64,000 nt of DNA from Camellia lanceoleosa (GCA_025200525.1 CM045767.1:6397437-6461436); one strand, 5' to 3'; shown: positions 1 through 10,882, numbered from the stretch's first letter. The notes: generated by a model from the letters alone, not told the origin. Translations and numbers: made by a program.

Positions 1-67
1 ACAATACTCAACCTTGGAATCCAAGTCTGGAAGACAATACATGAAGGGAAAAACCGGGATTGCTATA
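1..67 (-). mobile_element. Start of a TA-type Ty3/gypsy LTR (partial)
   Basis: On the minus strand the sequence from 67 downward begins TATAGCAATCCCGG, then a T-rich step and CCCTT. It matches the first ~21 bases of the long LTR at 26011 almost exactly and resembles it more loosely for the next ~40. It is read as the first bases of a related LTR that continues off the left edge of the window. It interrupts the LINE reading frame at 68. The match is short, so family membership is likely but not proven. Confidence 0.5.
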
Positions 68-240
68 GAGACAATGGGTCTCCCTGCCGCAAACCCCTAT
101 GAGTCGGGAAAAATCCTGCTAGCGTTCCATTCACTAGGACAAACATCTTAATCGTCGATATACAAAACTGAATCCACTGCCTCCATCGTTCCCCAAACCC
201 CATTCTCTCTAACATATACATAAAAAACCGCTGTAATTCA
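68..240 (-). mobile_element. L1-type LINE reverse transcriptase fragment
   Basis: The minus-strand translation carries a typical plant non-LTR reverse transcriptase stretch: [11 protein letters not shown], then [11 protein letters not shown], then [10 protein letters not shown]. The last motif is the conserved RT segment that precedes the catalytic block in plant L1 elements. The homology starts at about base 230, next to a gypsy primer-binding-site-like sequence at 240-253, and stops at 68 where a gypsy LTR start follows. Only about 55 residues remain, so it is a non-functional relic. The TTG at 251 is not a real start codon; it lies in the gypsy primer-binding site. Confidence 0.75.
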
Positions 241-253
241 GACGGCGCCAAAT
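240..253 (-). other. Primer-binding-site remnant beside the left Tat LTR
   Basis: Minus-strand ATTTGGCGCCGTCTG directly follows the left Tat LTR. The same sequence with one change, GGCACCGTCTG, follows the right LTR, where it is the expected primer-binding site. Its presence outside the left LTR means that LTR also served as the 5' LTR of a second, mostly lost element. Confidence 0.6.
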
Positions 254-777
254 TGTGTGAGTGATTTTCCGATCACACCGCTCTTAGTAATTCACCAGAT
301 AACACAGTGTAATAGATGGCACCTCTTTGCACAGAAAGAGAAGGTTCCGGCGGTGGTTCTTCCACCCGGGGGCACTCCGACGATCAAGTCAGTATATCTC
401 TCAAAGATAATCAAGTATTCAACTCACTAGCTAGAGTATATAAAAACATACCTTAGACCCATGGGGGTGCCTCTTATTTATAGCCAACTCAATCCTAGTC
501 CCAATCGAACCCTAGCTCCAACGGACTCAGATTCGCTAACTGAACTCCCAAAGGATTAGGATAAACTCTCTGAGAATTTCATCTTTACTCAAACTGAAGT
601 CTTCTCTCAATCTAGGACTCTTGTCCTTTATCTGTTTATCCCGGATTCCGATATCTTCGGAGATAACCTCGGCAACTCCGAGATTACCTCGGCATAACTA
701 CCACGACACGCGGTACCTCGGCTGACACATCGGCATCACCATGCCACGTGTTGGTACTCAGAAAATATATCCCCACA
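254..777 (-). repeat. Left (3') LTR of the Tat element
   Basis: 524 bp beginning TGTGTGAGTG and ending CCCCACA on the plus strand, so it has TG...CA ends. It aligns with 10883-11421 almost throughout; differences cluster around 280-340 and 508-550. On the minus strand GGCTATAAATAAG (about 470-484) is a TATA box. It is flanked on its outer side by a primer-binding-site-like sequence rather than by target DNA. Confidence 0.92.
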
Positions 778-795
778 ACTGCCCCCTAGGTTCTA
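778..795 (-). other. Polypurine tract of the Tat element
   Basis: Immediately upstream of the 3' LTR on the minus strand is GAACCTAGGGGGCAGT. A G-rich run at this position is the usual plus-strand primer of LTR retrotransposons. Confidence 0.6.
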
Positions 796-1739
796 TTATC
801 TCGGCATTCTGAGGTGATGGAACCTACACTGTTTAGTTCTTTTCAAGACGCTTCAAGACAAAAAATTCTCAGAGCCGAGATCATTCTCTTTAAGCCGACA
901 TGTCTTCTTTCAAGAGCAAGAATTCGAATGAACTCTCCTATACGCATGAGCTGTTATGCATCACTTTTCAACCGCTTTATTCACGTGTTTCATTCCTATT
1001 GGCTCGTGCCTGCGACGCGTTTGTAAACCACGTTTTTCCTCAGAGGCGCCGTCGACACATCGTTAACCCAGCGCATTCAATGCTCGTTCGCCGCCGCTTC
1101 ACGTTTTGAAAAACTGCTCTCTCCTTCGTTTCTTCACGTTCGCACTCAATTACTTTGCTTTCTCTTTCTCTCAAAGCTTTTTCTCTTTTGAGTCTGCCAT
1201 TGTTTCGAGCTTCGACTCTGCAATGGTCTTCCTCTTCCGTTCTCGTGAAGCTCCTGCCATCGCTGCCAATCCTCGAATTCCACTTCGGCGCCATTTTATC
1301 TGGTAAGCAACTGGCCCTTCTCTCCCAGTTCTTGATTGTTTTTGGAATTTCCTATTTGTATTATTCTGCTCCAGCATTTAATCTGTGAATCACTCACCTG
1401 AATGTATCTTATTTTATGATTTCGTATATGTCACGAACACTTTGTACTATTTCACCACCGTTTCGCTCCCAACCCTTTGTAATCTTCGCTTTTTGATAAC
1501 CCATTGTTTGCTCTTGAATCAAATTCGCCTTTGTTTTTCGCTTTTTGTATTTTTTCCGGATCCGCGTCTTGATCTTCGCCTTCATAGTTTTAGGTTTGGG
1601 ATTTGTTTATAGAACCTCGATTTTTAGGAAAATCAAACAAGCCTTACCTGTATTTTCCCAGATTCGTAGCCGAGGTTTTTGCAATCCTTCCGGATTAACC
1701 CTCTTCTGAAACCCAGCCTTCTACACTTAGATTGACGTA
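796..1739 (+). promoter_or_regulatory. Leader region of the Tat antisense gene
   Basis: There is no convincing coding sequence. The pyrimidine-rich stretch 1095-1260 looks like a 5' untranslated region. A consensus donor (TCTG/GTAAGC, near 1301) and an acceptor (CACTTAG/ATTG, near 1730) would remove an intron just before the antisense gene's first ATG at 1740. The splice sites are visible; the promoter role is inferred. Confidence 0.4.
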
Positions 1740-4166
1740 ATGGATATGTGGAGACATAGGGTAAATACCCCAACCAAACTTGAATTTTTCAGGCAAGAAT
1801 TCTCTATTCCTGCTGATGTTCACCTTAGGCTAGCCGGGATGATGATTCCATTATGCCTCTGCATTTATACCATGCCTTTCCCTGCTAGAAGCTTTTGTTG
1901 AGTGTGGACTTCGGCTCCCACTTAATCCCCTTTTTCGTGAGGTTCTTCACTACTACACCTTGAACCCTATGCAACTTACCATCAACTCCTATAGAACACT
2001 TAATGGTATAATAACTTTAGCTCGGCAGGAGAATGTTAGGATCACTCTTGCCGACATTCAATATTGTTACACTATCTGCGCCCTTAACCTGAAAGAGAAG
2101 GGTTTTGTATATTACCTTAAGCTGAGGTCTACCGAATTTAAGATCGTAGCCGACCTTCCAGACTCCAATAAAGGGGCTGGAGATGATTATCTTATCGCTT
2201 CTGGAAACTGGGAATTTGGTCCAGACGAAGAAGTCCATCTCTTCCCTCTCCCCCGAACAGTAAAAGAGGGCAAGGGTAAGAGCCCAACGCCAATTTACTT
2301 AGCTGTTTTCTTTTTTCAAGTCTTTAAAAGATTTTATTTGTTTCTGATGTTGTGTTCTTTTCGCAGACGTTCGCAAGCCTCCCAAGGATTTTCGCTAGTC
2401 TTATTTCCCTGGCAAGGATCTAAAGAAGCTTCTGGACCTTCCCATCCAAAAGTGCAAAGCTCCACTCCTGCTGAACTTCATCCCCTCCTACAAATCCACC
2501 TTGCCCGACGTTCCAAGGAGGAAGAAAAAGAGCTCCTCTTCTCCTACTGTAGTAACTCAAACCGAATCCACATCTCGGGCTGATCAAGGATCAACTTCTG
2601 ATCCAGCCGACTAACCATCTACTTCAGCCCCATACTTAGTCCCAATACCAAAAAGAAAACGCCGACGTAGACTTGTTAAAACAACCAAAATGGTTCGCCC
2701 AAGACCCGTCACCCAAGACCTCCTGGCCGACCTACCAGCTGATGTTGATGCCGTTCCAGCCCAAACGATGCCCCCACCAAAACCAAAAAGGATAAAAAAG
2801 GCTCAATCAAAGTCCAAGGTTACTGAAGCTGAGGCCGAGGATGCTGTGCCCATCTCTCAACTGGCCGAGAACATGAAGAATGCTTCATCCTCGGCAAAAA
2901 GGTCTGCTGAAACTCAACCAGCAGAGTCACAAAAATCAAAGAGGCCGAAGTCTTCTTCTGGGACAACTTCAAAATCCAAAGTGCCCAATGTCCCTTGGAC
3001 ACCTGCAATCACTCTGGAGAACAAGCCAATCTTGGCTAGTGACAGCGCTGATGACATAAACATTGGCGTTGCACTAAGCACAGCCCTCCTTCTCCCAGGC
3101 GATCTTGAAAAGAACGCCGCGATGAGTGAGTTTGAAAATTACACCTTCATGCTCCAACGTTGCGTTCAAGTAAGTGTCTTTTACTTGTTGACTTGTTCTT
3201 ATCTTTATCTCTCCATACTTGTAGAGTTCTGTAATAACTTTTTGCTTCTATGTTTCTTTTAGGCGGTCCAGCATGCACACTCCTTCTCTATGCAATCCTT
3301 TGAGACTAGGGATAAACTAAATGATTTGAAGAAGGAGTTTGCAGGCCTTCAAAAGATAAATAAAGGTCTTCAAGCAAAAATGAAGAAATTAGAAGATCAG
3401 GCCGAGGCTGCTACTAAAGCCCAAACACTTGCTGAAGAAAAGGCTGAATCTTTAAAGGCCATTAAGAATGTTGCCGAGGCTCAAAAGAAAGATGCTGAGG
3501 AGAAAGCAGCTCAGGCCGAGAAGGAGCTCGCGGAAGCCTTGGCCACGAAGTCGGCTAAAATTAAAGAAGCCAACGAAAAGGTTTATGCCCAGGGTGTGGT
3601 TGATGTCACTGAAGATTACAAGTTACAAGTTAAGCAGGCATGCAACAGGGGCTTTTCCCTTGGTTGGATGTCCTTAGTCAAAAAACTTGATCTTCCTGTT
3701 GATTTGCCCTGGCGTAAGGCCGAAGCTATTCCTTTGCCATTTCCTCCTCCTCCTCTTCCAAGTCAGACTGAGGAGGAAGTTCGAATCAATCCCGTGTCAA
3801 GATGAGGATGAAGACAAAAATGATGATGAAGCCTTGGTAAGGAAGCCCAAGGATACCAATGAGTCCATGTCTCTATCTCAGGGTGATCAAGTCATGGACT
3901 TAACCCAAGATGATGAGACTGAGGAGGTGTCCAAGGAGGCTGAGCCAGGGCAGTTATCATCCGACCTTCTCCTGGCTGAAAGAAGTCTCAGTAAAACACT
4001 TGCAGAAATCGATGCCGAGATTGCGGCCGAAAAAGATGCTGAGGTGGTTCTTCTAGAATCCTCCGAGGTATTAGCCCAACAATCTGTAGAGAAAGATGCC
4101 GAGGTGGTTCCCCCAGAGTCCTCCGAGGCCCTTGTCCAACCATCTGCTGAGGTTGAAGAAGCATAG
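1740..4166 (+). pseudogene. Antisense gene of the Tat element (Transposase_28-like plus coiled coil)
   Basis: A multi-exon gene antisense to gag-pol. Exon 2 (from ATG 1740) has FRQEFSIPADVHLRL, then LRLPLNPFFREVLHYY and LNPMQLTINSYR. This pattern matches the plant 'putative gypsy type transposon' domain (PF04195) found in Tat antisense ORFs. Introns with GT-AG ends lie at about 2275-2366 and 3172-3262. The middle part is basic (KRKRRRR, possible nuclear localisation) and Ala/Lys-rich. From 3290 a long Lys/Glu/Ala coiled coil runs to about 3600, followed by an acidic tail with two near-repeats of EKDAEVV. Function is unknown; antisense transcripts may affect the element itself. It is broken by a frameshift near 1830, stops at about 2394 and 2619, and a frameshift near 3800. 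Confidence 0.7.
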
Positions 4167-4461
4167 CTTTTTTCCTTTTGTCTTTTGTACTTTGTTTTCT
4201 GAACAATGCAAGTTTTCTTCTATGGTTGATGTGCCTTTCTTGTGAACAATGTAAGCTTTTGCTAGGTCATAGTGCCTCAATGATATGCAACTGCAACCGT
4301 TTTTCTCTGAATACTTCAGTCTTTAATTTCTTTTTATTGCTTCTGTGTGGCTTTATACTTAGAATATTTTGCATGATCTTCATAATTCTTCATCTGTATA
4401 ATCTTCTCGGGGTTACATACCTCGGGTATAATAACTGCAAGTTTTTACTTCGGCAAGATAC
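4167..4461. other. Non-coding spacer after the antisense gene
   Basis: T-rich sequence following the antisense stop codon, presumably its 3' untranslated region. I see no gene or repeat until the tandem array starts. Confidence 0.4.
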
Positions 4462-5067
4462 TGACCTTAACCTGTAAATTGCTGCAAATTTCAACAAATG
4501 ATCATATGTCGGCTTAACTTCAGCTTGTAAATTGCTACAAATTTCAACAAGTGTTGAACGTCTTCTTTGGTTTATCCAACCAGTAGATTGCTATAAGTCT
4601 GTAAGCAATAACATCGGCTTCACTTCGATTTGTAAATTGCTACAAATTTCAACAAGTGAAGCTAAGGAACCATCTCGGCTTACTTTTAACTTGTAAATTG
4701 CTGCAAATTTCAACAAGTGGTAAGCTTTGCATCGGTTTGACCAACTTGTAAATTGCTACAAATTTCAAAAAGTGGTAAACTTTGTATTCGGTCTGACCAA
4801 CTTGTAAATTGCTACAAATTTCAACAAGTGGTAGACTTTGTATTCGGTCTGACCAACTTGTAAATTGCTACAAATTTCAACAAGTGGTAGACTTTGTATT
4901 CGGTCTGACCAACTTGTAAATTGCTACAAATTTCAACAAGTGGTAGACTTTGTATTCGGCCTGACCAACTTGTAAATTGCTACAAATTTTAACAAGTCGT
5001 AGACTTTGTATTCGGTCTGACCAACTTGTAAATTGCTACAAATTTCAACAAGTGGTAGACTTTGTAT
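4462..5067. repeat. 56-bp tandem repeat array of the Tat element
   Basis: Ten clear copies of TTGTAAATTGCTNCAAATTT plus one degenerate copy. From 4741 to 5067 the period is exactly 56 bp (the CCAACTTG start recurs at 4741, 4797, 4853, 4909, 4965 and 5021). Upstream copies are more diverged and irregularly spaced (50-105 bp). Each unit contains the inverted arms ACTTGT and ACAAGT around an AATT-rich core, so it can fold into a hairpin. Tandem arrays in this untranslated region are known for Tat/Ogre elements and can seed satellites. Confidence 0.92.
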
Positions 5068-5224
5068 CTTCTTCGCCTCAATGTGAACCCGAGTTCCACT
5101 TGGGTTCTCATTTTTATGTCTTCCGTAAACAATGTTAAGTATCTTAATCAATCATATGTGCTTGAAGAAATTCGAAAAGATTTTATTGATGACATCGGCC
5201 AAAAATAATGAACATCTTAATGAT

Positions 5225-6200
5225 AGAAAAATTTCAAATTACAAGTGTTCCAAGGTCTTGGCAGTGCTTTGCCCTCATTATCTTCAAGCCGATAAACGCC
5301 ATTGCCTAACACCAAGTAATTCAGATGGTCCTTCCCGCTTTGGGGCCAAGCTTGCCCTCTCGATCTTTCTTGTTGCCGATTTACTTTCCTTAAGACTAAG
5401 CCACGACTTGAAAATCTCTTGGGTTGACTTTCTTGTTGTAAGCTCGCAAGTCAGTTGTTGGTATATCGCAAGTCAATTGCGACCTTCTTCGCTTCTTCTA
5501 AAAGATCCAGATCTCTGCCAAGAGTATGTCATTAGTCCCATTCTCAACTCCCCGGTTCGTCCTCGATGCCGACTTCAGTGGAATTATCGCTTCGCCATAG
5601 GCCATGGCAAAGGGGATTCCCGTTGATCTTCTACAGAGTTCGATATGCCCAAAGTACATTGGGTAATTCGTCTACCCACTTTCCTTTTGCTGCCTGCATC
5701 CTCTTCTTTATTCCATCTAGAATTACTTTGTTGGACGCTTCTACTTGCCCATTACTTTGGGGGAAACTTGGTGTTGAAAAGTAATTCTTGATCTTGAATT
5801 TCGCACAGAAGTCTTTGATAAGCTTGCTATCGAACTGTGTTCCGTTGTCGGCAACGATGGCTCTGGGAATGCCAAATCTGGTAATAATGTTTTTCCATAT
5901 GAAATTCTTGACGCCTACATCTCGGATTTTGGCAAGAGCTTCTGCCTCTATCCATTTTGTAAAATAATCTGTTGCTACCAACAAGTATTTTCTCTGCCCA
6001 GTTGCTTGGGGAAGTTGTCCAACCAGGTCCATGCCCCATTGGGCAAACGGCCAAGGGCTGGATATCGGGTTCAGTCAAGAATGGTCGATGAATCAAGAGT
6101 GCAAACCTTTGGCATTGTTCGCACTTTTTTACGTATGCTTCTGCGTCTTTTTGCATGTAGAGCCACCAATACCCTTGGGTAATGGCCCTATGGGCTAATG
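5225..6200 (-). pseudogene. Integrase of the Tat element
   Basis: The zinc-binding region is visible as YVKKCEQCQRFA (around 6110). The catalytic core follows: ATDYFTKWIEAEAL with the first Asp, VADNGTQFDS with the second Asp, and QVEASNK with the Glu. The DDE triad is therefore present, and this part encodes strand transfer of element cDNA. The core reads from about 6032 to 5631. Beyond that the C-terminal domain persists only in broken frames (PFAMAYGEAIIP, then LDLLEEAKK-like and LGPKREGP-like pieces down to about 5225). A frameshift also separates the zinc finger from the core near 6040. Not functional. Confidence 0.88.
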
Positions 6201-6473
6201 ATCTGCCCCCAATATGGCTTTCACAAATCCCTTCATGAATTTCATATAAAAAATCTTCAACTTGTAAAGGGTGTACGCACCTTAAAAGGGGTCCAGTGAA
6301 GGACCTTCAGAGATGTCCGTCATGATCAAAGCTAAATCTTAGCGACTTCAACTGACTTTGTGTGCCTCCTCATGTCTTCCGCGCCTTTTCTTCTTTCAGA
6401 ATGCAAGAATTGCATCTATCCAAATTTTGGCCCCATGTCCACACACATTGCTTCTTGCTTTGCGCCCGTGGTT

Positions 6474-7058
6474 CTATGCTCGGCCCGACATATAGTCGAT
6501 CATGATTGTTCTTGTTTTTCCAACGCATTGAACTTGCCAGTTGGCTAACGTCGGCGTGGATGTTATCATCTCGCCACTTGAAGAAGTCGGCAGCTCAAAT
6601 AGCTCGCCACCGATAACCTCTTTTGCATATGCCGACATCCTCTCGTCTCTGGCTGCAAACTCTCTTGTTGATTGGTTAACAATTAACTGTGAATCAAAAA
6701 AAAATATTACCTCATCTGCTTCTGCTGCTGCTGCCAGTTTTAGTCTTGCAATTAATGCCTCGTATTTTGCTTCATTGTTTGAGGCCTTGAACCCCAAATG
6801 GATGGATTGCTCTATTATTTCACTGTCTGGGGATATCAGCAGTACTCCTGTCCCTGCTCCTTGTCGGTTTGAACTTCCATCGACGAACAGTCTGAATGAA
6901 TCGCCGATATAGATGCTGCAGGGTCTGAGCTTTTCCTTTTTTTGTTCCTTGGCCTTTGGCTGGGATTCTCCTTGCTTGGTGGGATCTTGTTCATTTTGGC
7001 TAAACGGAGCCCGAGGTTTGATGGATTCAGGCGTAAATTCTGCCACAAAGTCGGCCAA
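6474..7058 (-). pseudogene. Second (archaeal-type) RNase H of the Tat element
   Basis: Minus-strand ORF with LFVDGSSNRQGAGTG (first catalytic Asp), NNEAKYEALIARL (catalytic Glu) and FFDSQLIVNQ (catalytic Asp). This is a ribonuclease H fold lying between the standard RT-linked RNase H and integrase. That extra domain separates Tat elements from other plant gypsy lineages. The N-terminal ~60 residues are a charged linker (Lys/Glu-rich). The frame ends near 6474 before the integrase zinc region, and about 270 bases between them are out of frame. Confidence 0.85.
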
Positions 7059-7103
7059 AACTTCGCCCTTAATTGCTGTTCTGGGCTTGAACTCTAGGTC
7101 ATA

Positions 7104-7778
7104 CTAGCCCAAGGCCACTGCCCATCTTGCAATTCTTCCTGTTAAGTCTCCTTGTTGCAACAAGGATTTCAATGGGTGTTCTGTCAGCACCATGATCTTG
7201 TGTGCCTGGAAGTAGTGATTCAACTTTTTTGAGGCCATCACCAAGGCCAGCATTAACTTCTCCAGTGGTAAGTACCTCGTTTCAGCGTTGGCCAGGATTT
7301 TACTTACATAATAGACAGCCTTCTGTTCTCCCTGCTCTTCTCGGATTAGCACTGTACTTACTGCGTGTTCTGATACAGCTAAGTACAAAAACAACTCCTC
7401 TCTAGGTTCAGGTGTTGTGAAGACTGGAGCCGTGGTCAGATACTTTTTTAGTTCGGCCAAAGCGGCCTCACATTCTTCAGTCCATAGGAAGTCTGCAGTC
7501 CTTTTTACCAGGTTGAAGAAGGGTTTGCATTTGTCTAAGCTTCGGCTTATAAACCTGTTTAGGGCTGCGGCCCTTCCGGTGAGTATTTGAACCTGTTTAG
7601 CCGAGGTTGGGCTCTGTAGATCTAGGATGGCCTTGATCTGATATGGGCTGGCCTTTATTCCCCTTCTTGTTACCAGGTAACCTAGGAACTTTCCTGATCC
7701 AACTCCAAACGCGCATTTAGATGCGTTGAGTCGGAGCTGATATGTTTTGAGTATTTCAAATACCTTTTTCGTGCTCAA
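7104..7778 (-). pseudogene. RT thumb and RT-linked RNase H of the Tat element
   Basis: The ORF begins in the RT connection region ([20 protein letters not shown], then [13 protein letters not shown]) and continues with the standard gypsy RNase H, seen as [16 protein letters not shown] and [10 protein letters not shown], then [14 protein letters not shown]. In an intact element it would be fused to the RT ORF at 7756-8853; here the two overlap in different frames, so a frameshift lies near 7760. Confidence 0.88.
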
Positions 7779-8853
7779 GATGACTCTTAGGCTCTTTGGT
7801 CTTTACGACCATGTCATCGATGTAGACTTCGACTGTTTGGCCTATCAGGTGCTTGAACATTTTGGTTACCAGCCTTTGGTAAGTTGCTCCTGCGTTCTTT
7901 AGACCAAAAGGCATCACCCTGTAACAGTACAGGCCTTTTGGGGTGATGAACGCTGTATTTTCTTCGTCTGGGGGGTACATGGCTATTTGGTGGTACCTCC
8001 TATAAGCATCCAAGAAGCTCATCCTTCCATGTCTTGATGTGGCATCCACCAGTTGGTCAATTTTTGGCAGAGGGAAACTGTCTTTGGGGCAGGCTTTATT
8101 TAGGCTAGTAAAATCTACGCAAACCCTCCATTTACCATTTTTCTTCTTTACCACCACTGTATTTGAAAGCCACGTTGGATAATTGACTTCTCTGATGGCC
8201 TTGGCTTCCAAGAGTCTGTCTACTTCTTCCTCCACTGCTTCAACGTGCATCAACGTCGGTCTTCTAGCTCGCTGTATCACAGGTTTTGCTGATCTGTCGA
8301 CATTCAGTCTGTGACATGTGACCTCGGGGTCAATGCCAGGCATTTCATAAGGTGTCCAGGCGAACACCTCTATGTTTGTTCTTAAAAAGGCTTCCAATTC
8401 TTTCTCTTTTTCTTCGGCTAAGCCTGATCCGAGAAGAAAAAAGCGCTCTTCGTCACCCTCCCGGACGAGGATTTTCTTTAGTGACTCCTCACTCTTTTCA
8501 GTCGGCTCCTTGCCGACATCATCTAGGACTTTCGTGTCCTCATCTTCGATCTCTGCCTTTGTTGGTTCTTGAACGTTGCAGGTGGTCTTCATTGCTGCCA
8601 TGGAGCAGTTTTTTGCCTGTAGTTGATCTCCTCTGACCTCTTCAATCCCATGTTCTGTTGGGAAGCGTAGTAGTTGGTACAATGTTGAGGGGACTGCCCC
8701 CATCGCAAGCAACCATGGCCTTCCCAATATGATGTTGTAAGGGGAAGGCGTGTCGATTACGATGAATTCGGTCCTGATCTTCTTAGTGCCTGCTTGTACT
8801 TCCAAGTTTGTAGCGCCCAGTGGCCACGTCGGCGTTCCATTAAAGCCGACCAT
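7756..8853 (-). pseudogene. Reverse transcriptase of the Tat element
   Basis: A 365-residue ORF. The C-terminal part of the protease/linker comes first (YNIILGRPWL), then an acidic linker, then the RT domain: KKKNGKWRVCVDFTSLNKACPKD cut into its usual blocks, FLDAYRRYHQI, MPFGLKNAGATYQ, and the catalytic YIDDMVVK. The first catalytic Asp (FLDAY) and the YIDD pair are present, though FLDAYSGYHQI is the more usual form. Frameshifts separate it from the protease part (near 8860) and from RNase H (near 7760). Confidence 0.92.
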
Positions 8854-8865
8854 CGGGCCGTTCGA

Positions 8866-9111
8866 TTACTCCATGTCGTCTGGGTGAAGGCCTAGTTCTT
8901 TGTAACATCTAACGTACATGATGTCACAGGAGCTGCCTGGATCTATCAGGATGCGTTTCACTTGGCACTCCCCAACCTGGAGGGATACTACCAATGCATC
9001 ATTATGTGGGTGCCGGACCATCTCTAGGTCGGCCTCGGTGAAGGTTATCATCGGACCTTGGCACTCTTCAGGCCGAAGTCGTTTTTGTCCGACCTGATTT
9101 ACGTACTGCAA
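8866..9111 (-). pseudogene. Retropepsin protease of the Tat element
   Basis: A short ORF with ITFTEADLEMV, HPHNDALVVSL and ILIDPGSSCDIMY. The last is the aspartic protease active site, where D-x-GSS is usual. It would cleave the Gag-Pol polyprotein. The downstream half of the protease (GRPWL block) is in the next ORF in another frame. Confidence 0.8.
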
Positions 9112-10847
9112 GTGCTTTAGTCTTTGGGTTTCCCCCCGGATGTCGTTTTCATTTACCTTGGAGTGAATTACGTTTACTATCCGAGGTCCTTCTGCTCGAG
9201 GTTGCGGAGGTGGCGGTCAGCTGGAGCCCGAGGCAATCTTGCCTCGTTTCTTCTCTGGTTCTAGTTTCATCGACAAGGTCTCTCGTGGCCTTGCCTCACC
9301 AGATCTTCCAAATGTGCCTTTAGGGCTCTCTGACCTTGCGTTGTATGTCCGCTTTCATTGTGATACTAACAATGTCTCGCCCATGTTTCTTCCCATAAAC
9401 TCCCTAGTTCCCTTTGCCGGTGTTCTCAAGTAGTCGGCTCGAATTTTTCCTAGGACTTTCGATTGGAATTGAACACGGCCGCATCGCTTGTTTTGCTCTC
9501 AACTCTATCTCCGTTTTGCTGAATCCGTTGTTACTTCAGCCTCGTTTTGGCGAGGCGTTCCCTTTTTCCTGTTTCACTTCCTTGTGGGCCGACGTATCTT
9601 CCTCGGCTCTGGCATACTTTTCAATTCTCGCCATGAGTTCTTCCATGCTTTTTGGCAATGTTTTTGCCAGAGATTTCCGCAGTGAACAATATTCTTTTAG
9701 GCCGTTTTTGAAAGACACGACCGCTACCTCCTGGTTGCACTCAGGTATTCGGTTGAACACCTCGTAGTATCTTTTCGCGTTGGCCCTAAGGCCTTCATCC
9801 TTGCTGATCTTCAAAGCCATTAGGGCGTCCACCCTTAATGGCTGTAACTTGTTCGTTACAAACCTGGCCACAAACATCTCGGCCAGGCCTTGCCATGTCT
9901 TTACGCTTTCCTTCGGTAATTTATGGAACCAATCTGATGCAATCTCCCCAAAGGACGAGGGGAACACTTTGCAGAGTAAAGGCTCGTTTCCACTGTATAA
10001 CACCATTGAGTTTAAAAATAGTCCAACGTGGAAGTTAGGGTCTGACTTACCATCGTATATTTGAAACCTTGGCATGTCAATCTTTTGGTGCTTCAACTGT
10101 CTGGATTCTACCGAGAATGGTGTCCTCGGCTTGACTTGTGAGGTTACCTCGGCTTCAGTGTTCTGTTCCTTCCTCTTGAGGTAGTTTCTCAGGTCTTCTT
10201 TGCTCCTTCCTGGAGCTCGGTTGTCTTTGGACTTCAGTCTCTTTGGCACACTACTCTCGGCCTCGTGATGGGCCCGTTTTGATCTTTCTCCATGGGTTGT
10301 GTCAAAGCAGAGTGCCTACCCTGGAATGTGCCGATGTCCTCTGTGTTCCTGATCCTTCGTATGATACGTCCTCTGCGACTTCTCTCGTCTGGGCTCCTCT
10401 CGCTCGACCCCCCCAGAGGGCGGATGAGAGTGCCTTTTCCTCCTGGAGTGTTGTGGTGTTTCAGGAATTATTTTCCTTCCTCCCTTCTGTGTATTAGCTA
10501 CTGGGATTGACGTGTCCTGCAGTGGGTATGGTGGCTGCATGACATTGTTTTGCATCATGAAGTTGATGACCGACTGCAGGTCGGCCAACTTGTCTGCTAA
10601 TTCTTTTACTTCCTCGTCCCTTCGTAGGCATCTATCCCTCCATACCTGGAGGTTGTCTTCATTGTAGTATCTGCCCTGGTCTGTTTTTTTTGAAGTGTCG
10701 CTCTCCTGGACGACGTCTTTTCCCCCGTGCCCCCTGGCCATGGGCTTCTTCGTTGTGGTTGTCTCCTCCGACGTCAAGGTTAATAGGCCTGTCATTCCCA
10801 GCGGGGGCGTCGTCCCCAACCTTTTCGTTTTGTGCGTTACTGGCCAT
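9112..10847 (-). pseudogene. gag of the Tat element
   Basis: Starts at ATG 10847, ~35 bases inside the 5' LTR, as MASNAQNEKVG. The N-terminal part continues in a second frame (10819-10316) with a coiled-coil segment around EEVKELADKLADLQSV and a basic region (RRKRHSH). The capsid domain (Retrotrans_gag family) is at 10249-9536: MPRFQIYDGKSDPNFHV, WFHKLPKESVKTWQGLAE, FVARFVTNKL and IPECNQEVAVVSF. At least two frameshifts break it (near 10800 and 10300). From 9535 to 9112 the gag C-terminus and protease N-terminus survive only in pieces. Confidence 0.85.
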
Positions 10848-10863
10848 TTATTCGTCTTTCTTT

Positions 10864-10882
10864 CCCACAGACGGTGCCAAAT
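10864..10882 (-). other. Primer-binding site of the Tat element
   Basis: Minus-strand TTTGGCACCGTCTGTGGG lies directly inside the 5' LTR. TTTGGCGCCGTCTGTGG-type sites are typical of plant gypsy elements; I do not assign the tRNA. Confidence 0.65.

Noticed and set aside
3290..3805. Coiled-coil ORF as an independent host gene
   Set aside because: It lies within the retroelement, shares splice structure and frame order with the PF04195-like exon upstream, and ends in a frameshift; it is the antisense gene of the Tat element.
4462..5067. Regular ~28-bp cores separated by spacers, looking like a CRISPR array
   Set aside because: The spacers are themselves repeats (whole 56-bp unit is conserved), the DNA is from a plant nucleus, and the array lies in a known tandem-repeat position of Tat retrotransposons.
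5132..10510. Plus-strand ORFs across the Tat gag-pol region
   Set aside because: They are shadows of the minus-strand domains and have no family resemblance.
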